DNA of 64,000 bases from Baylisascaris procyonis (GCA_037389465.1 JAZARR010000164.1:3734501-3798500), one strand, 5' to 3'; counted from the first letter of the stretch, positions 23,046 to 34,796 are shown. The notes: generated by a model not told the origin, from the sequence alone. A program made the numbers and translations.

Positions 23046-24015
23046 GTGAAAGAAATTTCACTGAGAATGTTTTGATGACCTTTACTATACAAACTGAGAG
23101 CTCATATGCTAGAGCGACCTGAGCCACAATAGCAACCATCAGACTATTTTGATTCCATCAAATGACAGTACATAGCATATTGCTGAATAAACTCAACCCA
23201 TACAATCATAGAGAGAGTAGTGAATGGAGCGAGAGCGAATGGCAGTCTGTATTTTAAAATAAGATTTAACCACGCCTCCTCAGACTCCTGGAAATTTGAC
23301 TACTTCATTGCTTAGAAAATAGAAATTTTGTGCAAATTACAGTGTTGCAAACTAAAGGCGAAATGAGGAGATCGAATGATATCAGATCTCTAACCGAGAA
23401 ACATACTGTGTGATCCAATAATTCGGTTTCGTAAATCAAACAAATTTAATTCCCGTAATTTCGTTCTCTGGAATGATGCTTTAATCGAATATGTATGGAA
23501 GGACATGTCTATTGCACTACAACCATTCAACCCGTTAGCATCCTGCAGTGCTTTTCATGCTAAAGTCATTTACCTCATGTCATCCTGCCTGCTGGTATAG
23601 TTTAAGTTCACCTCATGCCTGCCATCTTCAATGCGCAGATGACGTCCACTTTCCTTGCTCGAAAAGATTCATCTGCGATCTGCACAATTTAATACTCTTT
23701 AGTGTGTATGCAGCTAATAAAGAAAGTAAACGAGTTGAGTCGCACAAATTACTGAGCAGGATATGAGGAATGAACTGCCCTCAACATCACCTACTGGACA
23801 CAGAAAAGCGCTAGTGATGTCATCAAATCTAAAGTATAGTTTGCATGCTTCATTTTTCGTTTCGATATTTTCCAAGGGCAGTTCTAGCATATCATGCGCC
23901 AGTAGCCTTTAAAAAGTTTCTGAGAGTCCGAGTGGAGCTTTCTGAGAAATCATGCGGACCATTCCGAAAACTGTCATTTGGGATTTCCTGTAAGTTTGAA
24001 TAGTTGAAGCCTCAC

Positions 24016-24312
24016 TCATGTAAAATCGAATGCATAATGTCGATCTGCCCGAGTCACCAGTCTCTTTTAGGGAATTAAGTGCATGCAACAGAATTTTAAC
24101 ACATATGTTCGCTTCCCTCCTACCAACTCTTCTTTGCCAGCACAATATATTGTTTGCGCAATAATCATAAAAATACTGATATAAGATAACATGCCGATTG
24201 ATGAACAGTTGTAGCCGGTGACTTGAAGAGCGCTTTCAATGCGCCGTTGAATATTAGCAGAGGCGAACTGTTTCAGTGCCTTGTCTTTGCGCATATGTAC
24301 CACACTCTCCAT
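24016..24312 (-). CDS. Possible small two-exon membrane protein
   Basis: ATG at 24312 opens 63 codons (exon 24312-24124) to a GTAGGA donor. A 60-nt segment with a CTAAAAG end then leads to 16 codons (24063-24016) ending in TGA, phase 0 on both sides. The predicted 78-residue protein has a basic N-terminal half (MRKDKALKQF, NIQRRIESAL), one hydrophobic segment (GMLSYISIFMIIAQTIYC) and a short polar tail. A TATATA run lies about 20-30 bp upstream of the ATG. The acceptor is weak for a nematode, and a different frame also stays open downstream (to 23909). No family recognised. Confidence 0.3.
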
Positions 24313-24561
24313 CAATTGATGTGAAGTGTTGGTATATATACTGAATTATCCTCATCATTCACCTAGGGAGCACTGTTATATTGGAATACTACACATTTTT
24401 TTAGCACCTATCAAGTATGTTTTTGAGGGTTCGCTGATTGCAGAAAAGATTATGCGGACAATGGTTCATTTTTCATGACTTCTATTACCGAACTGCGTTT
24501 AGAGCATTATGAGCTATTCAGCATTAGCAATCCCTTCCTGCATCTGTTGTGGTCATTGCAG

Positions 24562-24760
24562 CAAGATCACTAATGCTTTACGGAATGCGCCACGCCTAGG
24601 TTGGTCAGATAAAAATACCGCAAAAATGAGCTTTAGTGGTAGAACAAAAGCTTGCAGACGTATAGTGATGGTGAAATTTTCGCCACAGATAGCATTCGCA
24701 ACAAAGTACTACATTTCCATTAATCTGCGAGGCCAACATATTGACAATGTTCGTTTGTAA
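24562..24760 (+). CDS. Terminal exon-like segment, unrecognised
   Basis: After a good acceptor (GGTCATTGCAG) the frame is open for 66 codons to TAA. The translation is basic and polar then beta-like: NALRNAPRLGWSDK, then VMVKFSPQIAFATKYYISIN. It starts in phase 2 (one base completes a split codon). Upstream exons were not found. No domain recognised. Confidence 0.33.
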
Positions 24761-26149
24761 ATAATCCCACTCGTATTAAACGAGAACACGAGATCAGCCC
24801 CTATAGAGATGTGTTACACATGCAGATTTCGATCCTTTTGAGTGTCAGATACCATCTTTTTTATCGTATAGCCGTGGAAAATTCCCTGTACTTTTAAAAC
24901 TGTTCAAATTTTGTGATATAAGGGGTTTTTAAGTGTGCTTTGCATCAGCGTTGTCTCCGTTTCTCTGCACACTTTTTTTTTTTATTTCAACCCTCATACA
25001 TACGCAACTCACTTCCTTTCCATGTTTTAATAAAAGTATGCGAAATTTAGTGTTGAATCCGTGCGACAGTATGGAGGCAGTTTTGGTACCAATATCGTCG
25101 AGGCCAAGGGAATGAATGTTTCGTGCAAAAGATTTTCTGTGAATGGGTTACATGCGTTTAATCTGTGGGCATGCGGGAGAGCGTCTCTGACGGTCGTTTT
25201 CGTGAGTTACGAGCTCAAGCGTCCCTGAGCAAGACTGTGCAGCCACGATGCTTCCAGCAGGAAAGTTTCAGTGAGCTTATTTCGCTACATCCCTTGAAAT
25301 GCGCACAGCAAAGTATTCGACAAGTTTCGATGAAAAGTTATCATTCCTGAATTATTTTTCAACCACCTGTAAGAAATGTTCATCCAAAAACGAAACACAC
25401 ACAACTTTGCGATATCAAATGCAACTTTATTCACTGCTCTATTCCTTCAGACGACAAACTTACTTCCGGGAGCAACAGTAATTCCAGCGCAGCAGGACGT
25501 AAAGATTGTTTTGATAAACACATAGTGAGCCCTTTAAATGGTAAGAGAAAATATAGGCACAAAATATTTTAAGGCAAGAATTCAAGCGGTCATATTTTTG
25601 AAGCTATCAGTAGATGACATCAAAACATAAATTAAGAAAATACAGTCAATCCAAATAAAAAACCTTTTGATTCTGCTTGTGCTCGCACCAGGAAATGTAT
25701 GGACACAAGTCCGATATATAAGCGAAAGTAGAAGAAAAGCTTTCAAATACAATGACACATCTTCCATGAAATCAGCACAGATAAGCCATTAGTGATGATT
25801 TTTGCTGTGAGCTGGTCCGAATAAATTAACTGATAGAACGCAAAGAAGGACCACCTCAAACATCGCCCAAACCGAATTTTATTCATTCGTTATCAGTTTC
25901 TAAAAACTCGACAGCATCCACATCGAGTAGAACAAGTTACATTGTCGGACAAAAATGCGGTTTCTGGACTTTATCCGCAGTCAATATACCGAAAGTCTCG
26001 CGTTCGAAGATAATGGTACCGAATTTACTAGTCAAAGTTTGCTGATCTATTGTAGGTATGTTTCAGCATGACAGGGCGCATTAGCATCAATCACATTAGA
26101 ATAGCCCTTTAATGAAGCAAGCGTTTTTTTTTTTGCTATATAGACCCCA

Positions 26150-26340
26150 CGGAAGTCTGCGCATGGTCCCCACATTCCAGAATCCTTTGCCCTTGCGGAC
26201 GATGTATGAGGGAGGGGAAAGGAAAGGAAGGATTGATCCTACAATATCGTGGAGGACCCCATCCACGGTGAACCCTTTCCATTCGCCTTATAGCTATGAA
26301 CGCAAATACGAATAGTTACCCTGCGGGTTCGAAGGTAAAG
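26150..26340. repeat. GC-richer patch, probable interspersed repeat
   Basis: A GGAAGTCTGCGC to CCTGCGGGTTCG stretch with GGGAGGGGAAAGGAAAGGAAGG inside it stands out from the AT-rich surroundings. Its composition and sharp borders suggest an old interspersed element, but no second copy is present in the window. Confidence 0.3.
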
Positions 26341-26343
26341 CTG

Positions 26344-26601
26344 TCACAATGTGCACAGATCGTATTCACTCTGGAGGTCACTGCTCCTTCTTTTCCAAAT
26401 TAGATCCCTATTCGCAAATCGTTTATTCGTAGTCTTCTTCAATTTCACGTAATCCATCGCTTTTTTCATGCCCACCACTGAGCATTCAATTTTTTTGCCG
26501 AAATAAACGATGACGTACTCATTAGTTTCTAGTGTTCCCCGTTCTTCGATCAACTGATTGCTCACCCCAAATACTGTAATTACGACTACGAAATTCATCA
26601 T
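26344..26601 (-). CDS. 85-residue ORF with hydrophobic N-terminus
   Basis: Starts with two ATG codons and a hydrophobic leader (MMNFVVVITVFGVSNQ), followed by a lysine-rich polar chain (GMKKAMDYVKLKKTTNKRF) with two cysteines. GTGAGC directly after the leader codons could be a splice donor, in which case only the first 12 codons would be exon. A TATTTAAATA sequence lies just upstream. A small secreted protein is possible; no family recognised. Confidence 0.3.
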   Translation of the reverse strand: MMNFVVVITVFGVSNQLIEERGTLETNEYVIVYFGKKIECSVVGMKKAMDYVKLKKTTNKRFANRDLIWKRRSSDLQSEYDLCTL

Positions 26602-26817
26602 TCATATTTTCCCTCTTATATTTAAATAAGGCATTCCTTCAGTGCTCCTATTAGCTCCTCTCGGAGCTTTTGCGCTATATTTCTCAAAAGTTTTGCTTTC
26701 TGCTGTTGCTGGAGCATGAAAGGTGCTCAAACTTCAGCCGTGCATATCAATCCGCATCCCCCAATATTTCTGCACATATATGTGCCCTAAACGTTGGTCG
26801 TTTTTACGTGTTTACAG

Positions 26818-27018
26818 CAGCGAATTATGAAACCATCAGATGTCTATGCTTGGGTATGAAACCTTTTTTGAGCACGTCCTGCAGTTTGGCCATGTGATGA
26901 AATATCTCAGTTTGCATGATTCGTCCGTGGTTCAACTCATTTAATTATGAGAGTTTTATTATTTCAGGTTATGGAAGCTTTGGCCGATGAACTTCGAAGA
27001 TGGAGTTTGTACAGCTAG
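26818..27018 (+). CDS. 3' end of a plus-strand gene (two short exons)
   Basis: Exon 26818-26853 (12 codons after CGTGTTTACAG, ending in TGG before GTATGA) and exon 26968-27018 (after TTATTATTTCAG, 16 codons and TAG) are both phase 0. Together they read QRIMKPSDVYAW then VMEALADELRRWSLYS, a continuous helix-like C-terminus. An AATAAA at 27202-27207, 184 bp past the stop, could be the polyadenylation signal. Earlier exons are not identified; a preceding exon must end in phase 0. The family cannot be told from so few residues. Confidence 0.42.
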
Positions 27019-27207
27019 TTTTAGGCTTCTAATACCGGCTGGCGCCTTAGAATTATGCAAATGCTTTCCAACATAGGGAAAAGAAAACTGGTGCACCACT
27101 GAGCTTTTAGTGTGTTTGAAGTAATGTTCTTTGAATTTCTTTCAGTCTTTTTAACATTCTGAATATTGTTGATGCTGCTGATATCAATATCAATATATTT
27201 CAATAAA

Positions 27208-29671
27208 TATCTTCCAATTTTTAAATATGTATTTGATTCCCCTTAAAAGCAGAGCTGCAACAGGCCCATAGCGTGATTTCTTCTTTTTTGCATTCACTCC
27301 ATCCGAAAAAAGCAATGAGGGATTTTCTAAAAGGTTTGGTTTATAAATAAAATATAGGTCTTATAAAGAATAAACACATAGCCTTCTCCGAGCGTTTCAC
27401 TGACAATGGATGCTTTTGAATTGAACTGCAGAACATATCCCTTAGCAAAATATTGCTGGGAGGAGTACCAAAGGAAAAAAGCGCAATTTACGAAACGCTA
27501 ATGGAGGAGAGTTTCAAATTTCTGTGAATTAGTGCATGCATATACGATGATGTTGATCAGAAGAAAGAGCTCTTGTTAAATAAATTTTGAAACGCAATGT
27601 CGCCTCTTTCGATCTCAGCATTGTCACTACGAAAATAAAACCTTGTTTCAGACAAATATACGTCAGACTTTTCCCTCCCTCTCTCTTAACAATTACCTAC
27701 ATGATGCGTGCAGCCACTGGAATGGATTAATTGCGTTAATGACCAACGTTTCATCTTCAATATGCATCTCGCCTGCGCTTGCATAGGCTATTGCTTCCTA
27801 AGAAGGAAACTTTGCAGGTGAGAAGTCAGGGAAGTACAAAGGGAATAAAATCTTGAAGGTCATATACCAAATATGACATGGTAACGTCAAATGTTGTTAT
27901 TTTATGAAGATGGAGAAGGAGATTAGCGAGTCGTTAATCGATTGGTAAATGAGCGTTTTAATGATAGGAATTAATAACAGAAGAAGCAGTGATAAGGGCC
28001 ATCGAGTAATGGAAATTGAAACTGAATAGACTAAAAAATATCGGTGGAAACACATGCCAGCAAAGAGCTGTCTTGATGCATCATCGCATCGGAAGGGAGG
28101 ATGGAACGGGCTTGGCTTCAGCATTGATCAACCACAAGCAACTATCACAAATGAATATCGAGGGCCGCATAACAGTTGCTGTGCATTGAACATGTCGACT
28201 AGCGCCAAGCTCTGTTGGGCAGTCTTAACAGCCACATACACCAATCGCCGCACATTCTTGTTCATTCGCGTCATAGCACTGACACTTCTCTTATTCCGCT
28301 GTAAATAAATAGTTTCGCATGCCGAACATAATGAAACTTGTTTGATTCTTTTATAATGATCACATCGTTTTATGTGCCACTGCAGTCTGTGAGTTGTAAA
28401 TTCAGAATTGCCAGGTCTTTATTGCCCCATTCATAGTTTGAAGAAATGCTGTCCGGGTCTGCTGCTCATCTACCTTAGCAAGATTTATAGTCTAAAGAAG
28501 TCAAAGGCTCCCAACAAATGCAAATTGGCTCTGCCTCATCCATATCATAGTGAGGTCGTACGAGCACGCGGACAGCCGGTTTCTCATTCCGAGGAGGTTA
28601 TCTCAGGAGGTTATCTCACCGAAGAAAGGTAATATGAGTATGACCATGTGAGTAATGAGAAATGAATTTGAATGGTGGTGACAGCCGGAAGTATAGATAG
28701 TTACGGTATGAGTAAGATCAGGCAATACTACTTTATTGATATCGCAAATTGGTATAGGTAATAACCGTGTTGAAAATAACGATCATTCAGTATGGTGCAA
28801 TCCCCAACTAGTGTTTTCATTTTCATTCTTTCTCAGTAGCGAATGGCGTTTATCATTGTCTGAATTAAAATTTCCATTGAAGCAAACGCAATCAATCGTT
28901 ATGCAATAAGCAACAAATCGTACTGACGCTAACTGATTTCATTTAAGCTCTAACAATATTTTCCACTGGGTAATATCGCTGGGTTTTTTTTTTTTTGCTT
29001 CGAAGCAGGATAACGGTATTTGTTCTTTAACTTGATCCGATAAAGTTTGTGCATGACAAATTTGCTCGAGCACATATGAGACTGCGCTACTTCGACTAGT
29101 ACATTCCCATTCAGGGGAGCCCGAAGACAAACCCCGATTTCCTCTGGACAGTGTGCAAGTTCACCTGTCTGTCCACCTCAACCTGAGGGAGCCAAACTCT
29201 TCACTCACTTGCATAATATTTTTCTCCGCTGATCGCGTCCTGTCGATGTGTCCATAACTTTGAAGGTATGTGAAATATCGATATAAGAATTTTCATCCCA
29301 TTTTTTCATGCCTCATGCTCGATTTTCTTAATTCCTCACCAAAGTTGTGTGCACTTACTCAAGTTCATGGTCATGATCCATGCTTGCTGTAATGGATGTA
29401 TTCTTGCCGTATACTACCTTTTTAACACATTTTCACAACTTTTTTCCAAACACTCAGTAGAGTTTTTTCCAGTGGTTATAAGGCTATGAGATTAGACTCG
29501 AAACTTGTTCTTACTGCGTCTTCGTTGTCACCAAAAAGCTTATCATTTCTCCTTCATCTGCATGACCGTTTGCTGCTTCTACTACTTGCATTAATAGCGG
29601 AGACACAAACTAAGGACCGCAACGAGAATTTGGAATAAATCTATTGCGACCGATTCTATTTTCTTTTGAAG
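27208..29671. other. No confident gene
   Basis: AT-rich. A minus-strand frame at 28939-29130 (possible acceptor CTGTCCAG near 29.16 kb) contains a lysine run from poly-T and is not convincing. A 14-bp GGAGGTTATCTCA(G/C) unit occurs twice in tandem at 28592-28619. Confidence 0.45.
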
Positions 29672-29879
29672 CTCATTGTCTCAAATTGCAAAAGAACATG
29701 AAAAATATAAATCAACTTGAAAATCTGAAAAGAAAGCGGGAAAAATTGAGATAAGAAAGAAAAACGAGTTCGAAGCCTATCGTGACTATCTCGCTTTGGG
29801 TCGTCAATTAAATGCAGCAATTGTCAAAATATTTCTGTTTGTGGAGGAAATACGAACAATGATAGAAATTGCTACATAA
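29672..29879 (+). pseudogene. Coiled-coil coding segment broken by a frameshift
   Basis: After CTATTTTCTTTTGAAG the frame reads through a charged helix (KNINQLENLKRKREKLR) to a TAA at 29752-29754. Immediately downstream another frame continues the same type of helix (KKNEFEAYRDYLALGRQL, then VEEIRTMIEIAT) to TAA at 29877-29879. Two abutting protein-like frames of the same character suggest one ancestral reading frame interrupted by a small indel near A-rich runs at 29741-29765. The cause may be a true mutation or a base-calling error in a homopolymer. It lies just upstream of the three-exon gene at 30086-30813 and may be related to it. Confidence 0.33.
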
Positions 29880-30085
29880 CAAATGGAAAAGTCGTCCGTT
29901 GTTGATTTCCACTAGCAAGCACCCAAGTGTTACTAGAACTCCTGGAGAATTGTTTCCTGAACCAGTTACCGTATCATTAGAATTGCATGCACCTCAATAA
30001 CTTCACTGTAGCATCATCAGCTTCCTTTTATTCGTTAAGCCCGAGTTCTCGACTGATTCGTTGTGCATTCTCACTTTCCTGTCAG

Positions 30086-30813
30086 GTTGCTGTTTAGAAA
30101 TATGCTCTCATGCAGTAAGCACGAAACCCCGTGGAGGAAAGTGTCAAAAGCTGACGATACTAAAGCATTTCGTTTGTATTTCATATCGGAATGTCATATT
30201 GTTGTTGGCTTTAAGTTCATTCGTAGGCATCGTCGCTAAGTTTCCAAAGCGTTTTTGGAACTTATGGGCTGAAGAAAAGAAAACATATTCCAATGACAAC
30301 TGCCGCTAAAGGTTCATCAACTTGCCGTCTTATTGCTGGACATTTTATTGCTCAATTTTTTCTTCTGCTTGAGTTGAGCTCGGATTCCCAGCTCCTGAAC
30401 GCCTCCGAATCTACACAGCAGTCGAAGCGGAATGCGCTTTTTCAGCTTCTATCTCCTGGGCCGGTGAACTTCATGGCCTCAGAAAAAGTGCGTTTTTCAT
30501 TCGGCTTGATTGACCAAAGGAGTGGCATTGCTCGTTTGCTACTGTTTTCTTTCCTGACTCAGTGCGGAAAAGTTCAGAAAGAAACAACGTTATTTCACAG
30601 CGAAACACTCTTATTCACTATGTGAAGAAAGTGGCATCAACTGATGAAGTGTCATATGACAAAAACTCGCTCAATTTAAGTGAACCTCTTGACCCAGCTT
30701 GTCTGCAGCAGTCAGTCTTTTTCGTTCGAATCAATTATCTCCTGAAGAATGTTAAAGACGTTTCACAACTGCTCGAAGCAGTCTTTGTTGAAGAACGAAT
30801 AGCACAGCTCTAA
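30086..30813 (+). CDS. 3' part of a three-exon gene of unknown function
   Basis: Exons 30086-30222 (after CTTTCCTGTCAG, donor GTAGGC), 30374-30463 (after TTCTGCTTGAG, donor GTGAAC) and 30563-30813 (after TTTTCTTTCCTGACTCAG, ending in TAA) have matching phases at both junctions. The last exon gives 82 residues without interruption. Text includes WRKVSKADDTKAFRLYFI, ELGFPAPERLRIYTAVEAEC and LLKNVKDVSQLLEAVFVEER: amphipathic, mixed charge, no obvious membrane segment, cysteines scattered. I recognise no domain. The second acceptor ends in GAG rather than CAG, its weakest point. The 5' exons are missing; the coiled-coil segment at 29672-29879 may belong upstream. Confidence 0.52.
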
Positions 30814-31029
30814 ATGCGCCACTCGCTGAAATCATTGCTCAGTGTATATGTGTTCATCTCAGGTGGTGCTTAGGCGGTTTACACCACTTGGAAATGCTTG
30901 AGGAATCCAGGAAGGCTGACAACGTATTTTTAGGTCTGGACAAAGGCGTTTCTGAAGTTTTTTTTTCTTTAAGATACCAGGATTGAACCACTACACCCTT
31001 GAGCTTTCTTGACAAACAGTTCAGAAACC

Positions 31030-31291
31030 TTAATCGCTGGGTGGTGCGACAGCATCCTCCCTTCTGCTGGTTACGTGGATGCCGACAGGTGATATAGAGT
31101 ATTCAACAGGAATGATTAATTGGTTTGTTCTCCTTTTGCATGTGATGTCATCCTCGCCCTCAGCATTATCTTCCATAAATTTCCACTTAGCTCGTCCTTT
31201 ATATGGAATGTTGTTGTTAGGGATATTTTCGGGAGCTGGAAGCTGAAGCAGAAAACCGCACAGGAATACCTTCTCAACATTCCATATTGTC
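31030..31291 (-). CDS. Terminal exon-like segment, unrecognised
   Basis: After ATTCCTTCCAG, 86 codons run to TAA (phase 2 start). The N-terminal part is hydrophobic (VFLCGFLLQLPAP); the rest is polar with NIPNNNIPYKGRAKWKF, an acidic DNAEGEDD stretch and a C-terminal SPVGIHVTSRREDAVAPPSD. A second frame (to 31116) is also open, so frame choice rests on composition. An internal TTTTCTGCTTCAG offers a later acceptor. No domain recognised. Confidence 0.3.
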
Positions 31292-33282
31292 CTGGAAGGA
31301 ATTCTTTTGGTCGTAAACACATTTAATCCGCTGTTTTTGTTGGTCTTCTCTTAACAGAACGATTGTTCTACAGTGTTAAGCAATTCGCACCATCAAAATT
31401 TACATGTAAGCTTTTATATGGGCGCAGATCTTATTCCAGTAGTCTTTCGGTGAGTTAGTAGTTTCAGCATGGCAACAGTGAAATTCTGAAATTTGACGCT
31501 GTCATTTAATTTGCACCTGAGATTTGTTTCCGAAAAGTTGCGCTTGTTGTGCAGAATACTGGCTTCAGCCTTCAAGTGATCTGATCGCCCTTACAAGTCC
31601 TCCACAAAAAACCGAGTGATCCAAATAATGTTAAATGAAAATCGGACCTCATCTGTAGGTGCAGAGCTGTTTTGAATTGAAATTATTGTACAGATAGACG
31701 CATAGCCCAATAAGCGCAAAAATTAACAACTCGCCATTACTGATTTTTGCATAGTCAATTCGCATGAGAGCATATGTGCAAAATTTTCTTAGAGGATAAG
31801 TACAGCTATTGAGCCCCTATGAATAATTATTATTCACACTACCAGGTCCGACTTTTTCATCTCTGATCTTGTATGCTATGATGCGTGATCTCTTGTAGCC
31901 TGCTTCGATCGGTAATCAGATCCGAAGTCCAAGGGGCATAAATATACCTAAAATATTCTCGATTTTTTACAACTGGTTGAGCCATGCTTTTCGTCAGCCA
32001 GGTCACAGACTCCAATGTTTACAAGGGATTCGTGAGTGCCGTTTGTGCGAATAGGAAATTGGTGGACTTTACGCATGTTTTTTATTTATTGGTCATTCAT
32101 ACGAGCGATTTGTGTGATGAGCAAGATTGTAAATGCGTATATCTTCTTATCTGTTCTCGTATGCTATCCGATCTTATTTGAGATATCGGTTAGATTCCAA
32201 CTATCAATCCGCAATTTAGGAAATCCATGAAAAATGCCAAGGATTTCATGTTGCTCTGCTTCCTGTCGCTTACTTCGCACATGTTTCATTCAAAAATTTT
32301 TATGTTTTACTGATATCTGTGCTCGATTTGTAGCTGACTAATGCTGAAAGCACTAGAACTTGGGAAGGTTTTTTATATCCAGGATGATTCGAAGTATGCA
32401 AAACTTATTCGAAGTCGAGAGAGGCGAGAGGGAGATTGCTGAAATGCCTTGATCGAGTTTTTATTGTGGAAGAAACATTGCAGCGTTTTTTTGAACTTTG
32501 TAATGGAAAATTCATCATGGCTGTGTAGCAAACGTTATCCTCACATTGATAAGTGGATCGGCACATCTCTGCAAGTCTTTTTCAAGTGCTGTTGTCATTT
32601 CGAATCGGCTGTTCTCGGCTTGAATCACTTCGATTACCCGCTATACCGCAAAAGATAACGCAAAAGTTACGATTTAGCGATAATGGCTTTATCATCTATA
32701 TCTATTTTGGTTATTTGGATTATGATGGTTTCTTCGAATGGCTTTATGAGCTCGTTTGTCACTGCAGCTGTGGATTTGCCAGCGACGAAGGCTAAAACTA
32801 ATTTCGCGCATTTCTGCCTTCATTCAGTGGTATTGGCGCCTCAGTTTTCTCACTTAGCGAGCAGCTCCATCTTTTTCTTACTTAAAACTTCCTCTAAACT
32901 ATCGCTATGGCGAAATTTTTTTATTTCGTCAAAGTTTTTAGTAATTGTCCGTCAGCTGTAACCTATTGCAATCTTAAAAAGTTACGCCCATGTTTCACAT
33001 AAAAGATTGAAGTGGGTAATATCAATATAATATATACTAAAAGAGTTCCTGGGAACTACACATGGACCACATACAACACACCCCACTACACATCTACTGC
33101 CCTCCGTTCTCCCGCGTTTTATTAACAATGTATAAGGAAACATGTAGGGCATCTTTTACCTCGGTTCATTCTAGCACCGCTGTTTTCATGCGTCGATATT
33201 ATGTAAGTGATGTTGCTTTTCTTCCTTTGTACTGGGCTCATATTTCTTCTTCGTGCCTACGTTTGTGACCGTTGCTTGCCCC
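31292..33282. other. No confident gene
   Basis: Short ORFs only; several overlapping plus-strand frames around 32.4-32.9 kb are rich in Phe, Leu and Ser and look like chance frames. Confidence 0.4.
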
Positions 33283-33492
33283 ATGTTGTACGAGAAAATC
33301 TTCTACCTCGCCTGTGTGACTGAAGCCTCTTTTATCCGAACGAACAAACGAAAATCTGAGTTTGCCACATCAGGACTCAAATGCGAATTTGACAGTGGCC
33401 ATCCCATTTGTGCAAGAATCTGCTATGTTGCCAAAAAAGGAAGGGACTGTGCATTATTTCGTTGTAACTGTGCTAAATTCGGCTGTTTTTAG
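33283..33492 (+). CDS. Small cysteine-rich peptide, CS-alpha-beta-like spacing
   Basis: From ATG at 33283 a 69-residue frame runs to TAG. A short hydrophobic stretch (KIFYLACV) is followed by a basic NKRK segment and then a 38-residue Cys-rich C-terminus with seven cysteines. Spacing is C-x8-C-x3-C-x8-C-x4-C-x1-C-x4-C, including CARIC and CNC. The paired C-x3-C and C-x-C are the hallmark of the cysteine-stabilised alpha-beta fold, used by nematode ABF/ASABF antimicrobial peptides and other defensin-like peptides; those I know have six or eight cysteines. A secreted antimicrobial-type peptide is the favoured inference. The signal peptide is weak and the frame stays open upstream of the ATG. 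A CCACATCAG at 33373 could be an acceptor, making the Cys-rich part a terminal exon. Confidence 0.45.
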   Translation: MLYEKIFYLACVTEASFIRTNKRKSEFATSGLKCEFDSGHPICARICYVAKKGRDCALFRCNCAKFGCF

Positions 33493-34164
33493 GGGGTTTT
33501 TTTTAATGACGGCTTTTTGAAGTTTTCCAAATGCTGTAGTAATGAGTCGGTTGTTGCTGGAGGAAATCAAACAGAAATCTTACTTTTCTATCCAAGAAAA
33601 CGTTCTTCGGAGGTTTGTTTGCTGGACGTATGCATTTTAGTTTTTTTTTAGTCCAAAGGAAGCGGAAAACTGAAGGTTGCCATGTCCATCCATTAAGCGT
33701 CAGCCTGTTAGTACTAAAAATCCATGGGCTGACTGCCGGTCCCAAGATCATACAAGTTATGTCCAAGTTTCATCATTTCTGTCACTAGTGCAGACATTCC
33801 TAAAACCAGATGTCATTTCATATTCTTCAAATCGGCCGTTACTGATGATGAACACACGTCGAACACAATCACTTGCACCCAAGGTTGCCGATAATCTACT
33901 CGGTTGCACTATGACCACAGCTAAGTTGCTTAACATTGTGCAAGGCCTAGAAATTTTTTTGTAGAGATTGTACCAAGCATACAGTGACTCTGACTGTATC
34001 TAGTGGCTCTGGATTAATGACTAAATGACAATGACTAAAACCATCAACTCTGGATTAATAGTTTCCGAGAAAATGCCAATAAGGCATTTGTCTGAGTACA
34101 ACCCTCGTATTTTGCATTTCTCTCCTAAAGCCGATATACGCGTCATATAATTGAAATACCCCCA

Positions 34165-34796
34165 TCACGCGTTCTCGATTTGCTGCATCAGCAAGTTTTT
34201 GAATCGGTTGATTGTTTTGAATCTCACAAATAGGTCGCACTCATATTGACGTCGATTCATCCGAGTTGCTTTGTTGGAACCGCTTACTGTAATTGGCAGA
34301 CCCGAGTATGCCAATCTTGTGACCTGAAATAGAAAAGAAAGTATTTACCGAGACGTGGGAGCCTGTCAAGTCTTATTGACCTACCAAGGTCTCGTCTTAC
34401 AAAGACATGTACCCTGTGACGGTCGCGTAAATGCGCCTGGCCACTGCTAAGGGTTTTCCGTCATCCTTCTTTTCTCGCACAGTATATTGAAGAAGCTCAT
34501 TAGATGATTGTATCAATGAGAACTTACGTCAGTTTCACAAATGTAATTCTGCGGAATCACAGTGTATCTGATGCTGCCTTGAGCACATCCAATCCAGAAT
34601 ATGTATTCAGAGGCTAGAATAGATCTTTTTCTTTCATAAGTGTCTCATATTTCGTAGCACCATTGTGTGTGGTGGTGTTTCTGTAGCGCAACTGAAGTTG
34701 GCGAACCTCTGCATATTTCTCACCTGGCAGCAACGTAGCACTGTTGGAGCACCAAAACGGCCTCCGTTGCCTTCTGAATCCTTCTGGATTCTTCAT
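34165..34796 (-). CDS. Three-exon gene of unknown function (3' part or whole)
   Basis: Exons 34796-34724 (from ATG; donor CAG/GTGAGA), 34613-34528 (after GATCTATTCTAG; donor GTAAGT) and 34323-34165 (after CTTTTCTATTTCAG; ending in TGA) agree in phase. The predicted chain is 105 residues: a basic start (NPEGFRRQRRPFWCSNS), a middle with three tyrosines and two cysteines (YIFWIGCAQGSIRYTVIPQ, then YICETD), and a basic C-terminus (YECDLFVRFKTINRF). No signal peptide, so the ATG may lie inside a larger exon and earlier exons may exist. Another frame of the first exon starting MKIFEERSKNHEESRR also looks protein-like but is out of phase with exon two. The last exon is also open in a second frame. 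No domain recognised. Confidence 0.45.
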
